DNA from: Caballeronia sp. SBC1
GTDB lineage: Bacteria > Pseudomonadota > Gammaproteobacteria > Burkholderiales > Burkholderiaceae
DNA length: 64,000 nucleotides
Assembly (NCBI RefSeq): GCF_011493005.1
Contig: NZ_CP049156.1
Span: 1,674,001 to 1,738,000, forward strand
Direction of reading: 5' to 3'
Shown here: positions 9,782-19,517 of the stretch, piece after piece
How positions within the stretch are numbered: the stretch's first letter is position 1
Layout: each line of letters starts with the position of its first letter
Notes under the pieces: model-generated
Seen by the model: the letters and a program-made list of their open reading frames with translations, nothing else
The model's database searches: none
What the model was told of the DNA's origin: nothing
Position numbers and translations under genes: made by a program

Positions 9782-10710
9782 AAACGCTGCATTTACCGAG
9801 CTTACTTAACGTACTCAAGCAACGCTTCGGCCTGACGGGCAGGACGGCGGTCATCTTCGGGCCGTATCTGTGGCTCGTGTTGCTGTTCCTCGTGCCGTTC
9901 CTGCTGGTCGTGAAAATCAGTTTCTCCGATTCGCGTCTCGGGATTCCGCCTTATACGGAATTGTCGGGGATAAAAGACGGCGTGCTGAGTATCGCGCTCG
10001 ATTTTTCGCATTACGCGTTTCTGCTGACCGACAGCCTGTACTTCGCAACCTATATGAACTCGCTGCTGGTGGCGGGAGTGTCCACGCTGCTGTGCCTGCT
10101 GATCGGTTATCCGATGGCGTATTACATCGCGCGTTCGAATCCGGCGACTCGCAATCTGCTGATGATGGCCGTCATGCTGCCGTTCTGGACGTCGTTCCTG
10201 ATTCGCGTCTATGCGTGGATCGGGATCCTGAAGAACAACGGCTTGCTGAACAATTTCCTGATGTGGACCGGGCTTATTCATTCGCCTATTGAGCTGTATC
10301 ACACGAATATCGCGGTTTATATCGGCATGGTGTATTCGTATTTGCCGTTTCTCGTGATGCCGCTTTACGCGCATCTTGTGAAGATGGATCTCACCTTGCT
10401 TGAAGCCGCTTACGATCTTGGCGCGAAACCGTGGAAGGTGTTTTTGCAGATCACTCTGCCGTTGTCGAAGAACGGGATTATTGCGGGCTGCCTGCTGGTG
10501 TTCATTCCGGCGGTGGGGGAATACGTGATTCCTGAATTGCTGGGCGGTGCAGATACCCTGATGATCGGCCGCGTGATGTGGAATGAGTTCTTCGATAACG
10601 CCGACTGGCCGATGGCTTCCGCCGTCACTTGCGCCATGGTGTTGCTGTTGCTCGTTCCCATGGCGCTGTTCCAGTATTACCAGGCGAAGCAACTGGAGGA
10701 GAAGCGATGA
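9778..10710 (+). CDS. potH: Polyamine-type ABC transporter permease, PotH-like
   Basis: Inner-membrane permease subunit of 310 residues with about six hydrophobic segments, the first in the region GPYLWLVLLFLVPFLLVV. The EAA loop that contacts the ATPase is EAAYDLGAKPWKVFLQITLP in the second half. The early FSDSRLGIPPY segment is typical of PotH proteins. It overlaps the upstream ATPase gene by 4 bases and the following permease gene by 4 bases, so all three are translationally coupled. Confidence 0.9.
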   Translation: MKTLHLPSLLNVLKQRFGLTGRTAVIFGPYLWLVLLFLVPFLLVVKISFSDSRLGIPPYTELSGIKDGVLSIALDFSHYAFLLTDSLYFATYMNSLLVAGVSTLLCLLIGYPMAYYIARSNPATRNLLMMAVMLPFWTSFLIRVYAWIGILKNNGLLNNFLMWTGLIHSPIELYHTNIAVYIGMVYSYLPFLVMPLYAHLVKMDLTLLEAAYDLGAKPWKVFLQITLPLSKNGIIAGCLLVFIPAVGEYVIPELLGGADTLMIGRVMWNEFFDNADWPMASAVTCAMVLLLLVPMALFQYYQAKQLEEKR

Positions 10711-11528
10711 TTGAACCCAGTCGCTCGCTCCGGTTCACGTTTCTTGGTTTCGGATTCCTGTTTCTCTATATTCCGATCGTGAGTCTGGTGGTGTATTCGT
10801 TCAACGAGTCGCAGCTCGTTACCGTATGGACGCAATTCTCGCTGAAGTGGTACGCGGCGTTATTGCACGACGATGAACTGATCAACGCTGCGTGGTTATC
10901 GATTCGAGTTGCGGTATTCACTGCGTGCGCGTCGGTGGTGATAGGGACGTGGGCGGGATACGTGCTGGCGCGAATGGGGCGGTTTCGCGGCTTCACGCTC
11001 TATGCCGGCATGATCAACGCGCCACTCGTGATACCCGAAGTGATCCAGGGGATTTCGCTGTTGCTGCTGTTTGTGGAAATGGCGAAAGTATTCGGCTGGC
11101 CAGCCGGGCGTGGCATTTTCACGATCTGGATCGGCCACGTCATGCTGTGTATCTCCTACGTCGCGATCATTGTGGAATCGCGGGTCAGGGAATTGAATCC
11201 GTCGCTTGAAGAGGCCGCGCTCGATTTGGGCGCGACGCCATTGCGGGTGTTTTTCTCGATTACGCTGCCGCTGATATCGCAAGCGCTGGTGGCGGGGTGG
11301 CTGCTGTCGTTCACGCTGTCGATTGATGACCTCGTGTTATCGGCGTTTTTGTCCGGGCCAGGATCGACTACGTTGCCGCTTGTCGTGTTTTCGCGCGTCC
11401 GGCTCGGCTTGAATCCCGAGATGAACGCGCTCGCCACGCTATTCATTGCGTTCGTGACGGTCGGTGTGATTGCCGCGAACTACTTCATGCAACGCGGCGA
11501 GCGCAGGCGGCTGACGAATGTGTTTTAG
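10707..11528 (+). CDS. potI: Polyamine-type ABC transporter permease, PotI-like
   Basis: Second permease subunit (273 residues), partner of the PotH-like protein in the membrane heterodimer. The N-terminal segment FLYIPIVSLVVYSFNES is the standard PotI/PotC opening, and the EAA loop is EEAALDLGATPLRVFFSITL. The start is ATG 10707, overlapping the previous stop (ATGA); an in-frame upstream start at 10629 would lie inside potH and is not needed. The gene ends 24 bases before a convergent dehydratase gene. Confidence 0.9.
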   Translation: MIEPSRSLRFTFLGFGFLFLYIPIVSLVVYSFNESQLVTVWTQFSLKWYAALLHDDELINAAWLSIRVAVFTACASVVIGTWAGYVLARMGRFRGFTLYAGMINAPLVIPEVIQGISLLLLFVEMAKVFGWPAGRGIFTIWIGHVMLCISYVAIIVESRVRELNPSLEEAALDLGATPLRVFFSITLPLISQALVAGWLLSFTLSIDDLVLSAFLSGPGSTTLPLVVFSRVRLGLNPEMNALATLFIAFVTVGVIAANYFMQRGERRRLTNVF

Positions 11529-11552
11529 TGACTGTAGGCGTACGAGCCGGGC

Positions 11553-12566
11553 TCAGTCGTCTTGAGCCGCCATCGCGAGATGTTTGCCGAGCGTTGCCGG
11601 GTCGGTGTTCGTGCCGCACAGCAACACGCCAACGCGCTTGCCCTGCAAGGTCTCGCGTAACGGCCCGAGCAACGCGGCGGTTGCAGCGGCGCATGCCGGT
11701 TCGACCGCCAGCTTCAGCTCGTTGAACAGATGCAGCATGCCGTGGCGCAGCTCGGTGTCCGACACGGTCACCAGACGGTCAATATGCCGCCGGCACAATT
11801 CGTAGCTGTAGTCTTCGGTGTGAGGCGCCATCAACGAATCCGCAATGCTGTGCATCGCGCCCATCTTCACGGTGTGATTCGCCGCAAAACTCTGGCCCAT
11901 GGCATCGGCGCCCTTGGGTTCAACGCCATACACGTGAATAGATGGATTCGCGAGCCGGAATGCCAGCGATACGCCCGCCGCCAATCCGCCGCCGCCAATC
12001 GGCAGGATCACCGCGTCCAGATCGGGCGCCTGCGAGGTCCATTCGTATCCGAGTGTCGCTGTCCCCGCGATCGTCCGGTAACCGTTGAACGGATGTACGA
12101 AGTAGCGGCCTTCCTCGGCTTCTATGCGCCGCACGATCTCGAACGCTTCTGCGCCGTTCTCCGCCATCACCACTTCCGCGCCGAAACGGTGGCATAACGC
12201 CAACCGCGCCGAACTAGCGGTCTTGAGCATCACAACCTTCGCGCCGATCTCAAGCCGCATTGCAGCATAAGCAACGGCCACCGCGTGGTTGCCCGCCGAC
12301 ACGCACGTCACGCCCGCGTCGCGTTCGCCTTCGGTGAGCGCGAGCAAATGCGAAAACGCGCCGCGCGTCTTAAATGTGCCGCCGACCTGCAGCAGCTCGA
12401 ACTTGAAGTTGATCGGCGTGCCTTCCAGTGTGGGGAAATCGTGACGCTCGAAGGTCGGCGTGCGCGCGACCCACGGCGAGAGCGTCATGTGCTGGCTGGC
12501 GACATCGTCGAGTGTGGGAATCGGCGTGCCGTCGATGGTGTTATCGGAGTGATGGGCGGTGGACAT
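11553..12566 (-). CDS. PLP-dependent threonine/serine dehydratase
   Basis: Fold-type II PLP enzyme (337 residues) that removes water from threonine or serine to give the 2-oxo acid and ammonia, or acts as a racemase in some relatives. The PLP lysine is Lys66 in GGTFKTRGA, and the phosphate loop is the GGGGLAAGV segment. It has no C-terminal ACT regulatory domain, so it is the short, catabolic type rather than biosynthetic IlvA. ATG 12566 is chosen because AAGGGA lies just upstream; the frame extends to 12599. It lies 39 bases downstream of argE on the same strand and is probably co-transcribed. Threonine versus serine preference cannot be told. Confidence 0.85.
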   Translation of the reverse strand: MSTAHHSDNTIDGTPIPTLDDVASQHMTLSPWVARTPTFERHDFPTLEGTPINFKFELLQVGGTFKTRGAFSHLLALTEGERDAGVTCVSAGNHAVAVAYAAMRLEIGAKVVMLKTASSARLALCHRFGAEVVMAENGAEAFEIVRRIEAEEGRYFVHPFNGYRTIAGTATLGYEWTSQAPDLDAVILPIGGGGLAAGVSLAFRLANPSIHVYGVEPKGADAMGQSFAANHTVKMGAMHSIADSLMAPHTEDYSYELCRRHIDRLVTVSDTELRHGMLHLFNELKLAVEPACAAATAALLGPLRETLQGKRVGVLLCGTNTDPATLGKHLAMAAQDD

Positions 12567-12605
12567 GGATTCCCTTGTGATCTCAACGAGCCATTTCAAC
12601 AGACA

Positions 12606-13838
12606 TCAACGCATCTGCGCCTCGACCGACATGCTGTGAATAAACTTGCTCAAAAACGCCTCGCACGCCGCAAGCTGCTCCAGCGACACGTATTCGTTCG
12701 CCTTATGCGCCTGCTCGATATTCCCCGGCCCGCACACAATGCTCGGCACGCCCGCCAGTTGGAACAAGCCCGCTTCGGTCCCGTAAGCCACCTTGCGCTT
12801 CTCCTGATTCGCCGTCAGCGCGCGCACGAGTTGCGTGATCGCCGCCTGCTCGGACGCGTCGAGTCCTGGCGCTGCCGCAATCTTCGAGAACTCGATTGCC
12901 GCGTTCGCGTGTTCCTTCTGCATCTTCGGCAACAACTCTTCCCGCGCGTACTTCTCGATGCGCTGGTAAATGGGCTCAGGATCGAGCGTCGGCAAATTAC
13001 GGAATTCGAACGCGAAATTGCATTCGGCGGGCACCGTGTTGATCGCGTTGCCGCCATTGATGGTGCTTGTCTGCGCAGTCGTGAAGGGCACGTCGTACTG
13101 CTCGTCGAACGGGCCTTGCGCGCGAAATTCGTCGGCGACGTCGCGGATGTAACAGATCAGCCGCGCTGCGTATTCGATCGCATTCAAGCCCTGCGGTGTC
13201 AGCGACGAATGCGCGGCGAACCCGCGCACGCAGCAGTTGTACGCGTTAATGCCCTTATGCGCGATGATCGGCCGCATGCTGGTCGGCTCGCCCACAATGC
13301 AGCCATCAGGACGCAATCCGCGTTTTTGCAGATCGGTGATCATCAGCGGCGCGCCGGCGCAGCCAATTTCTTCATCGAAGGAGAGGGCGAAGTGGATCGG
13401 TCGCGCGAGTTTCGTGGCTTGCATCTTCGGCAACAAGCTCAGCGATGCACCGATAAACCCCTTCATGTCGCACGTTCCGCGACCGTACAAAAGGCCATCG
13501 CGAACTTCCGGCTTGAACGGATCGCTGTCCCATTTCTGGCCATCGACCGGTACCACGTCCGTATGCCCGGAGAGCACAATGCCGCCGTTCGTCGCGCCGT
13601 CGTGCGCGGGCACGGTCGCAAATAAATTGGCCCATTTGCCGGATGGATCGGTGGTGAGCGTGCTTTCGATACCGGCGGCGCGCAATTCGTCGCGCACGGT
13701 TTCGATCAGGCCCATGTTCGGGTTACGGCTGACGGTGTCGAAGGAGACTAGCCTCTTGACCCACGGCAACGACGCTGGTTCGGAATCAGACGAGGGTGTT
13801 TGCGCGACGGAAGCCGTCGATTCAGCGATCTGTGACAT
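12606..13838 (-). CDS. argE: Acetylornithine deacetylase (ArgE, M20 family)
   Basis: Zinc-dependent M20 peptidase-fold amidohydrolase that hydrolyses N-acetylornithine to ornithine and acetate in arginine synthesis. Metal and catalytic residues are visible in LSGHTDVVPVDG (His92, Asp94), GRGTCDMKGF (metal Asp) and SFDEEIGCAGAP (catalytic Glu pair). The dimerisation domain follows in mid-protein and FQLAGVPSIVCGPG lies near the end. ATG 13838 is preceded by AAGGAG; the frame extends 17 codons further without a ribosome site. A related M20 activity on another N-acyl amino acid is possible, but similarity to ArgE is good. Confidence 0.87.
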   Translation of the reverse strand: MSQIAESTASVAQTPSSDSEPASLPWVKRLVSFDTVSRNPNMGLIETVRDELRAAGIESTLTTDPSGKWANLFATVPAHDGATNGGIVLSGHTDVVPVDGQKWDSDPFKPEVRDGLLYGRGTCDMKGFIGASLSLLPKMQATKLARPIHFALSFDEEIGCAGAPLMITDLQKRGLRPDGCIVGEPTSMRPIIAHKGINAYNCCVRGFAAHSSLTPQGLNAIEYAARLICYIRDVADEFRAQGPFDEQYDVPFTTAQTSTINGGNAINTVPAECNFAFEFRNLPTLDPEPIYQRIEKYAREELLPKMQKEHANAAIEFSKIAAAPGLDASEQAAITQLVRALTANQEKRKVAYGTEAGLFQLAGVPSIVCGPGNIEQAHKANEYVSLEQLAACEAFLSKFIHSMSVEAQMR

Positions 13839-13875
13839 GACGCTCTCCTTGGAATTTTTACTTTCGATAATACCG

Positions 13876-13915
13876 AAAAAACCGGCCACGCACCGCCGGA
13901 CAAGGCAGTGCGTGG
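13876..13915 (-). terminator. Terminator between mfd and argE
   Basis: On the minus strand an 8-bp stem (CCACGCAC / GTGCGTGG) is followed after a few bases by six T residues. It separates the end of mfd from the argE transcription unit. Confidence 0.6.
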
Positions 13916-13936
13916 GTTTGAAGCGGGTTGAAGCTG

Positions 13937-16900
13937 TTAGCGTGAAGGTGCGGCCGCGACGGCGGGTTTCTGCTGTCGCACCGGTGCGCCAAGCGCGCGC
14001 AGCGTTTCCTTGACCGTCGAAATCCGCACGGCAAGGTCCGGACTGCGCACTTCTATGCGCAGCTTGTCCTGCCCCGCGAGCTTGATGTGCTTGTTCTTCT
14101 GCACCATCTCGATGATCTTCATGGCATCCACTGGCGGATTCGGAATGAACTGCAACGCGATCACATGCTCAGCCGCATCGATCTTGATAATGCCCAGCGG
14201 CTTGGCCGCGAGACGCAGCTTATGCGTCTCGACCAGCGCGCTCGCCTGGGGCGGCAGCTTGCCGAAACGGTCGATCAGCTCTTCCAGGATGCTGTCGATG
14301 GCATCGCTCGTTTCGCAGTTCGCCATGCGTTTGTACAGCGATAAACGTTCCTGAACGTCGCCGCAATAATCGGCGGGAAGAATGGCCGGTGCGTGCAAGT
14401 TGATTTCGGTCGTGGCGGCGAGCGGTGAGTTCAGATCGGGTTCGCGGCCTTCTTTCAGCGCTCGCACGGCGTCATTGAGCATGTCGGTGTAAAGCTGGAA
14501 ACCGATCTCGTGGATTTCGCCCGATTGTTTGTCGCCGAGCACTTCGCCCGTGCCGCGAATCTCCAGATCGTGCATCGCGAGATAGAAGCCCGAACCGAGT
14601 TCTTCCATCTGCTGGATGGCTTCCAGCCGCCGCTGTGCCTGTTTCGTGAGCGCGGCCGGATCGTGAACCAGCAAATAGGCGTAAGCCTGATGATGCGAAC
14701 GCCCGACGCGCCCACGCAACTGATGCAACTGCGCGAGGCCGAATTTATCGGAGCGATGAATCAGGATCGTGTTTGCGCTAGGCACGTCGATCCCCGTTTC
14801 GATAATCGTCGTGCACAGCAGCACGTTCGCGCGCTGGCCGACGAAATCGCGCATCACGCGTTCGAGTTCGCGCTCGTGCATTTGCCCGTGCGCGACCGCA
14901 ATGCGTGCTTCGGGCACGAGCGCTTCGAGCATTGCTCGGCGGTTATCGATTGTCTCGACTTCGTTGTGCAGGAAATAAACCTGTCCGCCGCGCTTCAGTT
15001 CGCGCAGCATCGCCTCGCGGATCACACCGTCTTCTTCGCGTCGAACGAAGGTCTTGATCGCCAGGCGCTTTTGCGGCGCGGTGGCAATGATCGAGAAGTC
15101 GCGCAAGCCTTCCAGCGCCATGCCAAGCGTGCGTGGGATTGGCGTTGCGGTGAGCGTGAGCACATCGACTTCCGCGCGCAGCGCCTTCAACGCCTCCTTC
15201 TGGCGCACCCCGAACCGATGTTCCTCATCGATGATCACCAGCCCGAGCCGCTTAAACACGACATCGGTGGAGAGCAGCTTGTGCGTGCCGATAACAATGT
15301 CGATGGTGCCTTCATTGATGGCCGCAATCGACGCCGCGACTTCCTTTGTGCTCTTGAAGCGCGACAACTCGGCAATCTTCACCGGCCAGTCGGAGAACCG
15401 GTCGCTGAACGTGTTCGTATGCTGTTCGGCGAGCAGGGTGGTTGGTGAAAGAATAGCGACTTGCTTGCCCCCCATCACTGCGATAAACGCCGCCCTCAGT
15501 GCCACTTCCGTCTTGCCGAAACCCACGTCGCCGCAAACCAGCCGGTCCATCGGCTTGCCGCTCGTCATATCGCCTATCACAGCGGTGATCGCTGCGGCTT
15601 GATCGGGCGTTTCCTCGAAGCCGAAACTCTCCGCGAACTTCGCGTAATCGCGCGCTTCGAGCGGGAAGGAGTGACCTTCACGCAGCGCGCGGCGTGCATA
15701 AAGATTGAGCAGCTCGGCGGCGGTATCGCGGATTTGCTGCGCGGCCTTGCGCTTCGCTTTATCCCACTGGCCGGAACCGAGCGCGTGCAACGGCGCGCTT
15801 TCCGGGTCCGCGCCGCTGTAGCGCGAGATCACGTGCAACTGGGCAACCGGCACGTACAGCTTGCTTTCGTTCTGGTATTCGAGATGCAGGAACTCGGTTT
15901 CGCCTTCCCCCAGATCCATCGATACCAGACCCATATAGCGCCCAATACCATGCTGCGTATGCACGACCGGATCGCCGATTTTCAGCTCGGAGAGGTCACG
16001 CACCATCGAATCGACGTTGCTCGCCTGCTCCTGGCGACGCCGTCCGGCGCGCCGGGTGAGCTGACCGTACAGCTCGGTCTCGGTGATGATCGAGATGCCT
16101 TCGCCGGGCAGCGCAAAGCCGTTCGCGAGCGGCGCTACGCCGAGCGAGAATTTGGCATCGCCGGTGAGCCATTGCTGGAAGGTATCGTCGAGCGACGCGC
16201 GCAGGCCGTTATCGGCGAGCAGTTGCTGGATCGTTTCGCGCCGTCCGGCGGATTCCGTCGCGAACAACACGCGATTCGGCGTCTGCTCCAGATAGTGACG
16301 CAACGCGAGCAACGGCTCCTCGGCGTGGCGATCGATGGCCAGACCCGGCAACGGAACCGCCCAACCGCCTTCGGGCGTGGCTGGGAACTTGATCTGCGCG
16401 AACGGTTTGGCAAACGAGAAAAAATCGTCGTCGCTGAGAAACAGGCGCTGCGGTTCGAGCAGCGGCCGCTCGCGATCGTGCGACAGAAAGTTGTAGCGCT
16501 GCCGCGTGTCGTTCGTGAAGCGCTTGATGGCTGCGTCCATGTCGCCGACGAACGCCAGTTGCGCGTCTTGCGGCAAGTAATGGAACAGCGTGGCGGTTTC
16601 GTCGAAGAACAGCGGCAGGTAATACTCGATCCCCGCTGCCGGCACGCCATTGCCGATGTCCTTGTAAATCGATGAACGGCTTGGGTCGCCCTCGAACACC
16701 TCGCGCCAGCGGCTGCGGAAGGCGGTTCGCGCGGGTTCATCGAAGGGAAATTCGCGGCCGGGCAGCAGGCGCACGTCGCGCACCGGATACAGGCTGCGCT
16801 GCGTGTCGGGATCGAAGGCACGGATGGAATCGACCTGATCGTCGAATAAATCGATGCGGTACGGCAGCGGCGAGCCCATTGGATACAGGTCGAGGAGCGA

Positions 16901-17428
16901 GCCGCGCACGCAATATTCGCCGGGACGCACAACCTGGCTCACATGCTCGTAGCCGGCCAGCGTCAACTGGCTCTTAAGCTTCGCCTCGTCCAGCCGCTCG
17001 CCTTGCGTGAACGAAAACGTATACGCAGCCAGAAACGATGCCGGCGGCATTCGATACAACGCAGTGGTCGCGGGCACGAGCAGGATGTCGCAGCGGCCTT
17101 CGCCCAGGTCGTGCAACGTCGCCAATCGTGCTGAGACCAGGTCCTGATGGGGCGAAAACGTGTCGTAGGGCAGCGTTTCCCAGTCGGGCAGAAGCCTTAC
17201 CCGAGCATCCGGCGCGAAAAACGGAATTTCGATCGCGAGACGTTGCGAATCTACGGCGCTCGCGCACATTACGACCAATAACGGGACTTTTTCGCGAAAA
17301 GCCAGGTGATAGCGTGCCAGGGCGAGGGCGTCGGAGGAACCGGTGGCGCCATCGAAGGCAAAGCGCTGACCGGCTTTGACGAGTGCGATAGGGGACGTTG
17401 ACTGCAAACTGACGGCTTTTGAAGGCAT
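13937..17428 (-). CDS. mfd: Transcription-repair coupling factor
   Basis: Large DNA translocase (1163 residues) that removes RNA polymerase stalled at DNA lesions and recruits UvrA. The N-terminal UvrB-homology region comes first (LLPDWETLPYD near 100), then the RNA-polymerase-interacting domain (IGDPVVHTQHGIGRY at about 485-500). The RecG-like helicase core carries Walker A GDVGFGKTEVALR (about 630-642) and DEEHRFGV (about 733). The TRG-type translocation region and a C-terminal TRCF domain complete the protein. Length and domain order match full-length Mfd. It is divergent from ispD, separated by 109 bases. Confidence 0.97.
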   Translation of the reverse strand: MPSKAVSLQSTSPIALVKAGQRFAFDGATGSSDALALARYHLAFREKVPLLVVMCASAVDSQRLAIEIPFFAPDARVRLLPDWETLPYDTFSPHQDLVSARLATLHDLGEGRCDILLVPATTALYRMPPASFLAAYTFSFTQGERLDEAKLKSQLTLAGYEHVSQVVRPGEYCVRGSLLDLYPMGSPLPYRIDLFDDQVDSIRAFDPDTQRSLYPVRDVRLLPGREFPFDEPARTAFRSRWREVFEGDPSRSSIYKDIGNGVPAAGIEYYLPLFFDETATLFHYLPQDAQLAFVGDMDAAIKRFTNDTRQRYNFLSHDRERPLLEPQRLFLSDDDFFSFAKPFAQIKFPATPEGGWAVPLPGLAIDRHAEEPLLALRHYLEQTPNRVLFATESAGRRETIQQLLADNGLRASLDDTFQQWLTGDAKFSLGVAPLANGFALPGEGISIITETELYGQLTRRAGRRRQEQASNVDSMVRDLSELKIGDPVVHTQHGIGRYMGLVSMDLGEGETEFLHLEYQNESKLYVPVAQLHVISRYSGADPESAPLHALGSGQWDKAKRKAAQQIRDTAAELLNLYARRALREGHSFPLEARDYAKFAESFGFEETPDQAAAITAVIGDMTSGKPMDRLVCGDVGFGKTEVALRAAFIAVMGGKQVAILSPTTLLAEQHTNTFSDRFSDWPVKIAELSRFKSTKEVAASIAAINEGTIDIVIGTHKLLSTDVVFKRLGLVIIDEEHRFGVRQKEALKALRAEVDVLTLTATPIPRTLGMALEGLRDFSIIATAPQKRLAIKTFVRREEDGVIREAMLRELKRGGQVYFLHNEVETIDNRRAMLEALVPEARIAVAHGQMHERELERVMRDFVGQRANVLLCTTIIETGIDVPSANTILIHRSDKFGLAQLHQLRGRVGRSHHQAYAYLLVHDPAALTKQAQRRLEAIQQMEELGSGFYLAMHDLEIRGTGEVLGDKQSGEIHEIGFQLYTDMLNDAVRALKEGREPDLNSPLAATTEINLHAPAILPADYCGDVQERLSLYKRMANCETSDAIDSILEELIDRFGKLPPQASALVETHKLRLAAKPLGIIKIDAAEHVIALQFIPNPPVDAMKIIEMVQKNKHIKLAGQDKLRIEVRSPDLAVRISTVKETLRALGAPVRQQKPAVAAAPSR

Positions 17429-17493
17429 AAAGTGTGCGGGGAACCGTTCGCGTGCGAAAGTGCACGCGGGACTGGCATGGTCGCGATGGACCT

Positions 17494-17499
17494 ATTATA
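17494..17499 (-). promoter_or_regulatory. Putative -10 box for mfd
   Basis: TATAAT on the minus strand, 66 bases upstream of the mfd start, in the short AT-rich segment between mfd and ispD. No good -35 box is found at the standard spacing, so this is tentative; the same segment could also serve ispD on the other strand. Confidence 0.3.
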
Positions 17500-17537
17500 A
17501 AATCCGGGCTTCACTTTGACTTGGGCGTTTTCAACTC

Positions 17538-18251
17538 GTGACTTCCCGCCTGTTCGCCCTTATCCCGTGCGCCGGTTCCGGCAGCCGCTCCGGTGCACCC
17601 ATGCCGAAGCAATACCAGACTGTCGGCCGCCATCCGATGCTGCGTTATTCGCTCGCCGCCTTCGACGCCTGTTCCGAGTTTGCCCAGACGCTGGTCGTGC
17701 TGGCGCCGGGCGATCATCATTTCGATGATCGCCGTTTCGCCGGCTTGCGCTTCGCCGTGCAACGTTGCGGCGGCACGACGCGGCAAGCGTCGGTGTTTAA
17801 CGGGCTTGCCGCGCTGACCGGTTTCGGTGCACGCGATGACGACTGGGTGCTTGTGCACGACGCCGCGCGTCCCGGGCTTACGCCAGGGATGATCCGCAGG
17901 CTGGTGGCCGAGTTGAAGAACGATCCGGTGGGGGGCATCCTGGCGCTGCCGGTCGCGGACACGCTCAAGCGTATCGAGGCGGAAGGCGCGGCCCATGCGG
18001 AAGGGCGCATTGCCTCCACGGAGTCGCGTAACGGCTTGTGGCAGGCACAGACGCCGCAGATGTTCCGGGTGGGCATGTTGCGCGACGCGATCACGCGAGC
18101 GCAGCAGGACGGCCACGATCTCACCGACGAGGCCAGCGCAATCGAATGGCTGGGGCACGCGCCGCGGCTGATTCAGGGAAGCCTGCGCAATTTCAAGGTG
18201 ACGTATCCGGAAGATTTCGCCCTTGCGTCCGCTATGCTCGGCGGTGTTTGA
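17538..18251 (+). CDS. ispD: 2-C-methyl-D-erythritol 4-phosphate cytidylyltransferase
   Basis: Third enzyme of the non-mevalonate (MEP) isoprenoid pathway, joining CTP and MEP to give CDP-methylerythritol. The 237-residue length is standard. The nucleotide loop is [11 protein letters not shown] with Lys in MPKQYQ; further family marks are [11 protein letters not shown] and TPQMFR. The start is GTG 17538, in frame with the standard N-terminus. It is followed by ispF 58 bases later, the usual IspD-IspF pairing. Confidence 0.94.
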   Translation: MTSRLFALIPCAGSGSRSGAPMPKQYQTVGRHPMLRYSLAAFDACSEFAQTLVVLAPGDHHFDDRRFAGLRFAVQRCGGTTRQASVFNGLAALTGFGARDDDWVLVHDAARPGLTPGMIRRLVAELKNDPVGGILALPVADTLKRIEAEGAAHAEGRIASTESRNGLWQAQTPQMFRVGMLRDAITRAQQDGHDLTDEASAIEWLGHAPRLIQGSLRNFKVTYPEDFALASAMLGGV

Positions 18252-18309
18252 CGCAGCGGTTTGATTCCGTGGTTTGATGCAGTTGCCCCTTTACTTTCTA
18301 GGACTATCG

Positions 18310-18801
18310 ATGGATTTCAGAATCGGACAAGGCTACGACGTACACCAACTGGTCGAAGGCCGGCCGCTCATCATCGGTGGGGTCAATATTCCCTACGAGC
18401 TCGGGTTGCTTGGTCATTCGGATGCTGACGTGCTGCTGCATGCGATTACGGATGCGCTGTTCGGCGCTGCGGCGATGGGCGATATCGGCCGTCATTTTCC
18501 GGATACGGATGCGGACTTTGCAGGGGCGGATAGCCGGGTGCTGCTGCGCGAGGCTTTTTCAAGGATCTCGGAAGCCGGCTTCGCGATCATGAATGTCGAT
18601 TCGACGGTCATCGCGCAGGCGCCGAAGCTTGCGCCGTTTATCGAAGCGATCCGGGCGAATATTGCTGAGGATCTTGAGCTGCCGCTGACTCGCGTGAACG
18701 TAAAAGCCAAGACTAATGAGAAGCTGGGGTATCTGGGGCGCAAGGAAGGCATCGAGGCGCAGGCTGCCGTGCTGCTGATGCGTACGGGTATTGACGCCTG
18801 A
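18310..18801 (+). CDS. ispF: 2-C-methyl-D-erythritol 2,4-cyclodiphosphate synthase
   Basis: Zinc-dependent trimeric enzyme of the MEP pathway that cyclises CDP-methylerythritol phosphate with loss of CMP. The metal ligands are visible: Asp10 and His12 in GYDVHQL, and a His in the [16 protein letters not shown] segment. The 163-residue length is close to the 155-160 typical of the family. ATG 18310 has AGGA upstream and matches the usual start [10 protein letters not shown]; a frame extension to 18274 is ignored. Confidence 0.95.
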   Translation: MDFRIGQGYDVHQLVEGRPLIIGGVNIPYELGLLGHSDADVLLHAITDALFGAAAMGDIGRHFPDTDADFAGADSRVLLREAFSRISEAGFAIMNVDSTVIAQAPKLAPFIEAIRANIAEDLELPLTRVNVKAKTNEKLGYLGRKEGIEAQAAVLLMRTGIDA

Positions 18802-18816
18802 ACGTCCGGCGCTTTA

Positions 18817-18863
18817 AAACGCAAAACGCCACGCTTGATTAAACGTGGCGTTTCGTTGCGTTT
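18817..18863. terminator. Bidirectional terminator between ispF and ahpD
   Basis: A long stem-loop with a 9-bp core (AACGCCACG / CGTGGCGTT) extended by AAACGC / GCGTTT lies between two convergent genes, with A/T-rich ends on both sides. It probably ends transcription from both. Confidence 0.75.
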
Positions 18864-18888
18864 ATCGCGAGCTTAAGCCTGAACCGGC

Positions 18889-19413
18889 TTAGTTGCCTTC
18901 AGCGGCAATCGCCAACTGAGCGGCGTTGATCACGGCGGCAATCCGGCCAACATCCCGCAATTGCGTCGTGCTCATTCCCTCGCCAACGAGATTCTCGTAG
19001 TGCGACTTTACGCAAAAGTGGCACTTCCCAACAATCGATGCGGCCAGCGCATACATCTCGAAGCGCCGCTTATCGACCCCGCCATGCGTTGCATATGCAT
19101 TCATCCGCAACGCAGCGGGCTGCGTCTTCAGATCGGCGTTATCGGCCATTTCCAGGTACGGATACCAGACGTTATTCATGCCCATCAACGCGGCAGCGGT
19201 CAACGCGCCATTCGTTTCCTCGGCCGACAAAACGCCCGCCGCACGGATCAACGCCACAATCTTCGTAGCCTTCGCCGCATAGGCGGCAGCCAGCGCAACG
19301 CCCACCGCGTCATTGCCCTCCAACGATGAACGCGCAATCGTGCCGTCCACGTTCAGCCGAATGTCCTTTGCATAATCAGGAATCAGCTCTTTAATCGATG
19401 CGAGGAATTCCAT
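18889..19413 (-). CDS. ahpD: Alkyl hydroperoxidase AhpD
   Basis: All-helical thiol peroxidase/reductase (174 residues) that in mycobacteria regenerates AhpC. The redox motif is CHFC at 131-134 with His138 (CHFCVKSH), as in the catalytic centre of AhpD. The second half aligns with the carboxymuconolactone decarboxylase-like fold. It lies just downstream of ahpC on the same strand, so AhpC and AhpD probably function together in detoxifying organic peroxides; a terminator-like hairpin between them suggests part of the message stops after ahpC. Confidence 0.93.
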   Translation of the reverse strand: MEFLASIKELIPDYAKDIRLNVDGTIARSSLEGNDAVGVALAAAYAAKATKIVALIRAAGVLSAEETNGALTAAALMGMNNVWYPYLEMADNADLKTQPAALRMNAYATHGGVDKRRFEMYALAASIVGKCHFCVKSHYENLVGEGMSTTQLRDVGRIAAVINAAQLAIAAEGN

Positions 19414-19437
19414 AAATTTCTCCTATCTGATCAGCGA

Positions 19438-19483
19438 TAAAAAAGCCCGCCGGCTCGAGCTCAACTCGGAAAGCTGACGGGCT
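19438..19483 (-). terminator. Terminator-like hairpin between ahpC and ahpD
   Basis: On the minus strand a 12-position stem with one mismatch and one G-T pair (19472-19483 with 19444-19455) is followed by a run of T. It could lower ahpD expression relative to ahpC. Confidence 0.65.
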
Positions 19484-19517
19484 AGGGCAGAAGCCATGCA
19501 GGCCTCGCCGATACGAC

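Noticed and set aside
12285..13625. Plus-strand open frame (446 codons) opposite argE
   Set aside because: Antisense to argE and the dehydratase; no ribosome site and shadow-type composition.
15461..16675. Plus-strand open frame (404 codons) inside mfd
   Set aside because: Opposite the intact, full-length mfd gene; no recognisable domain.
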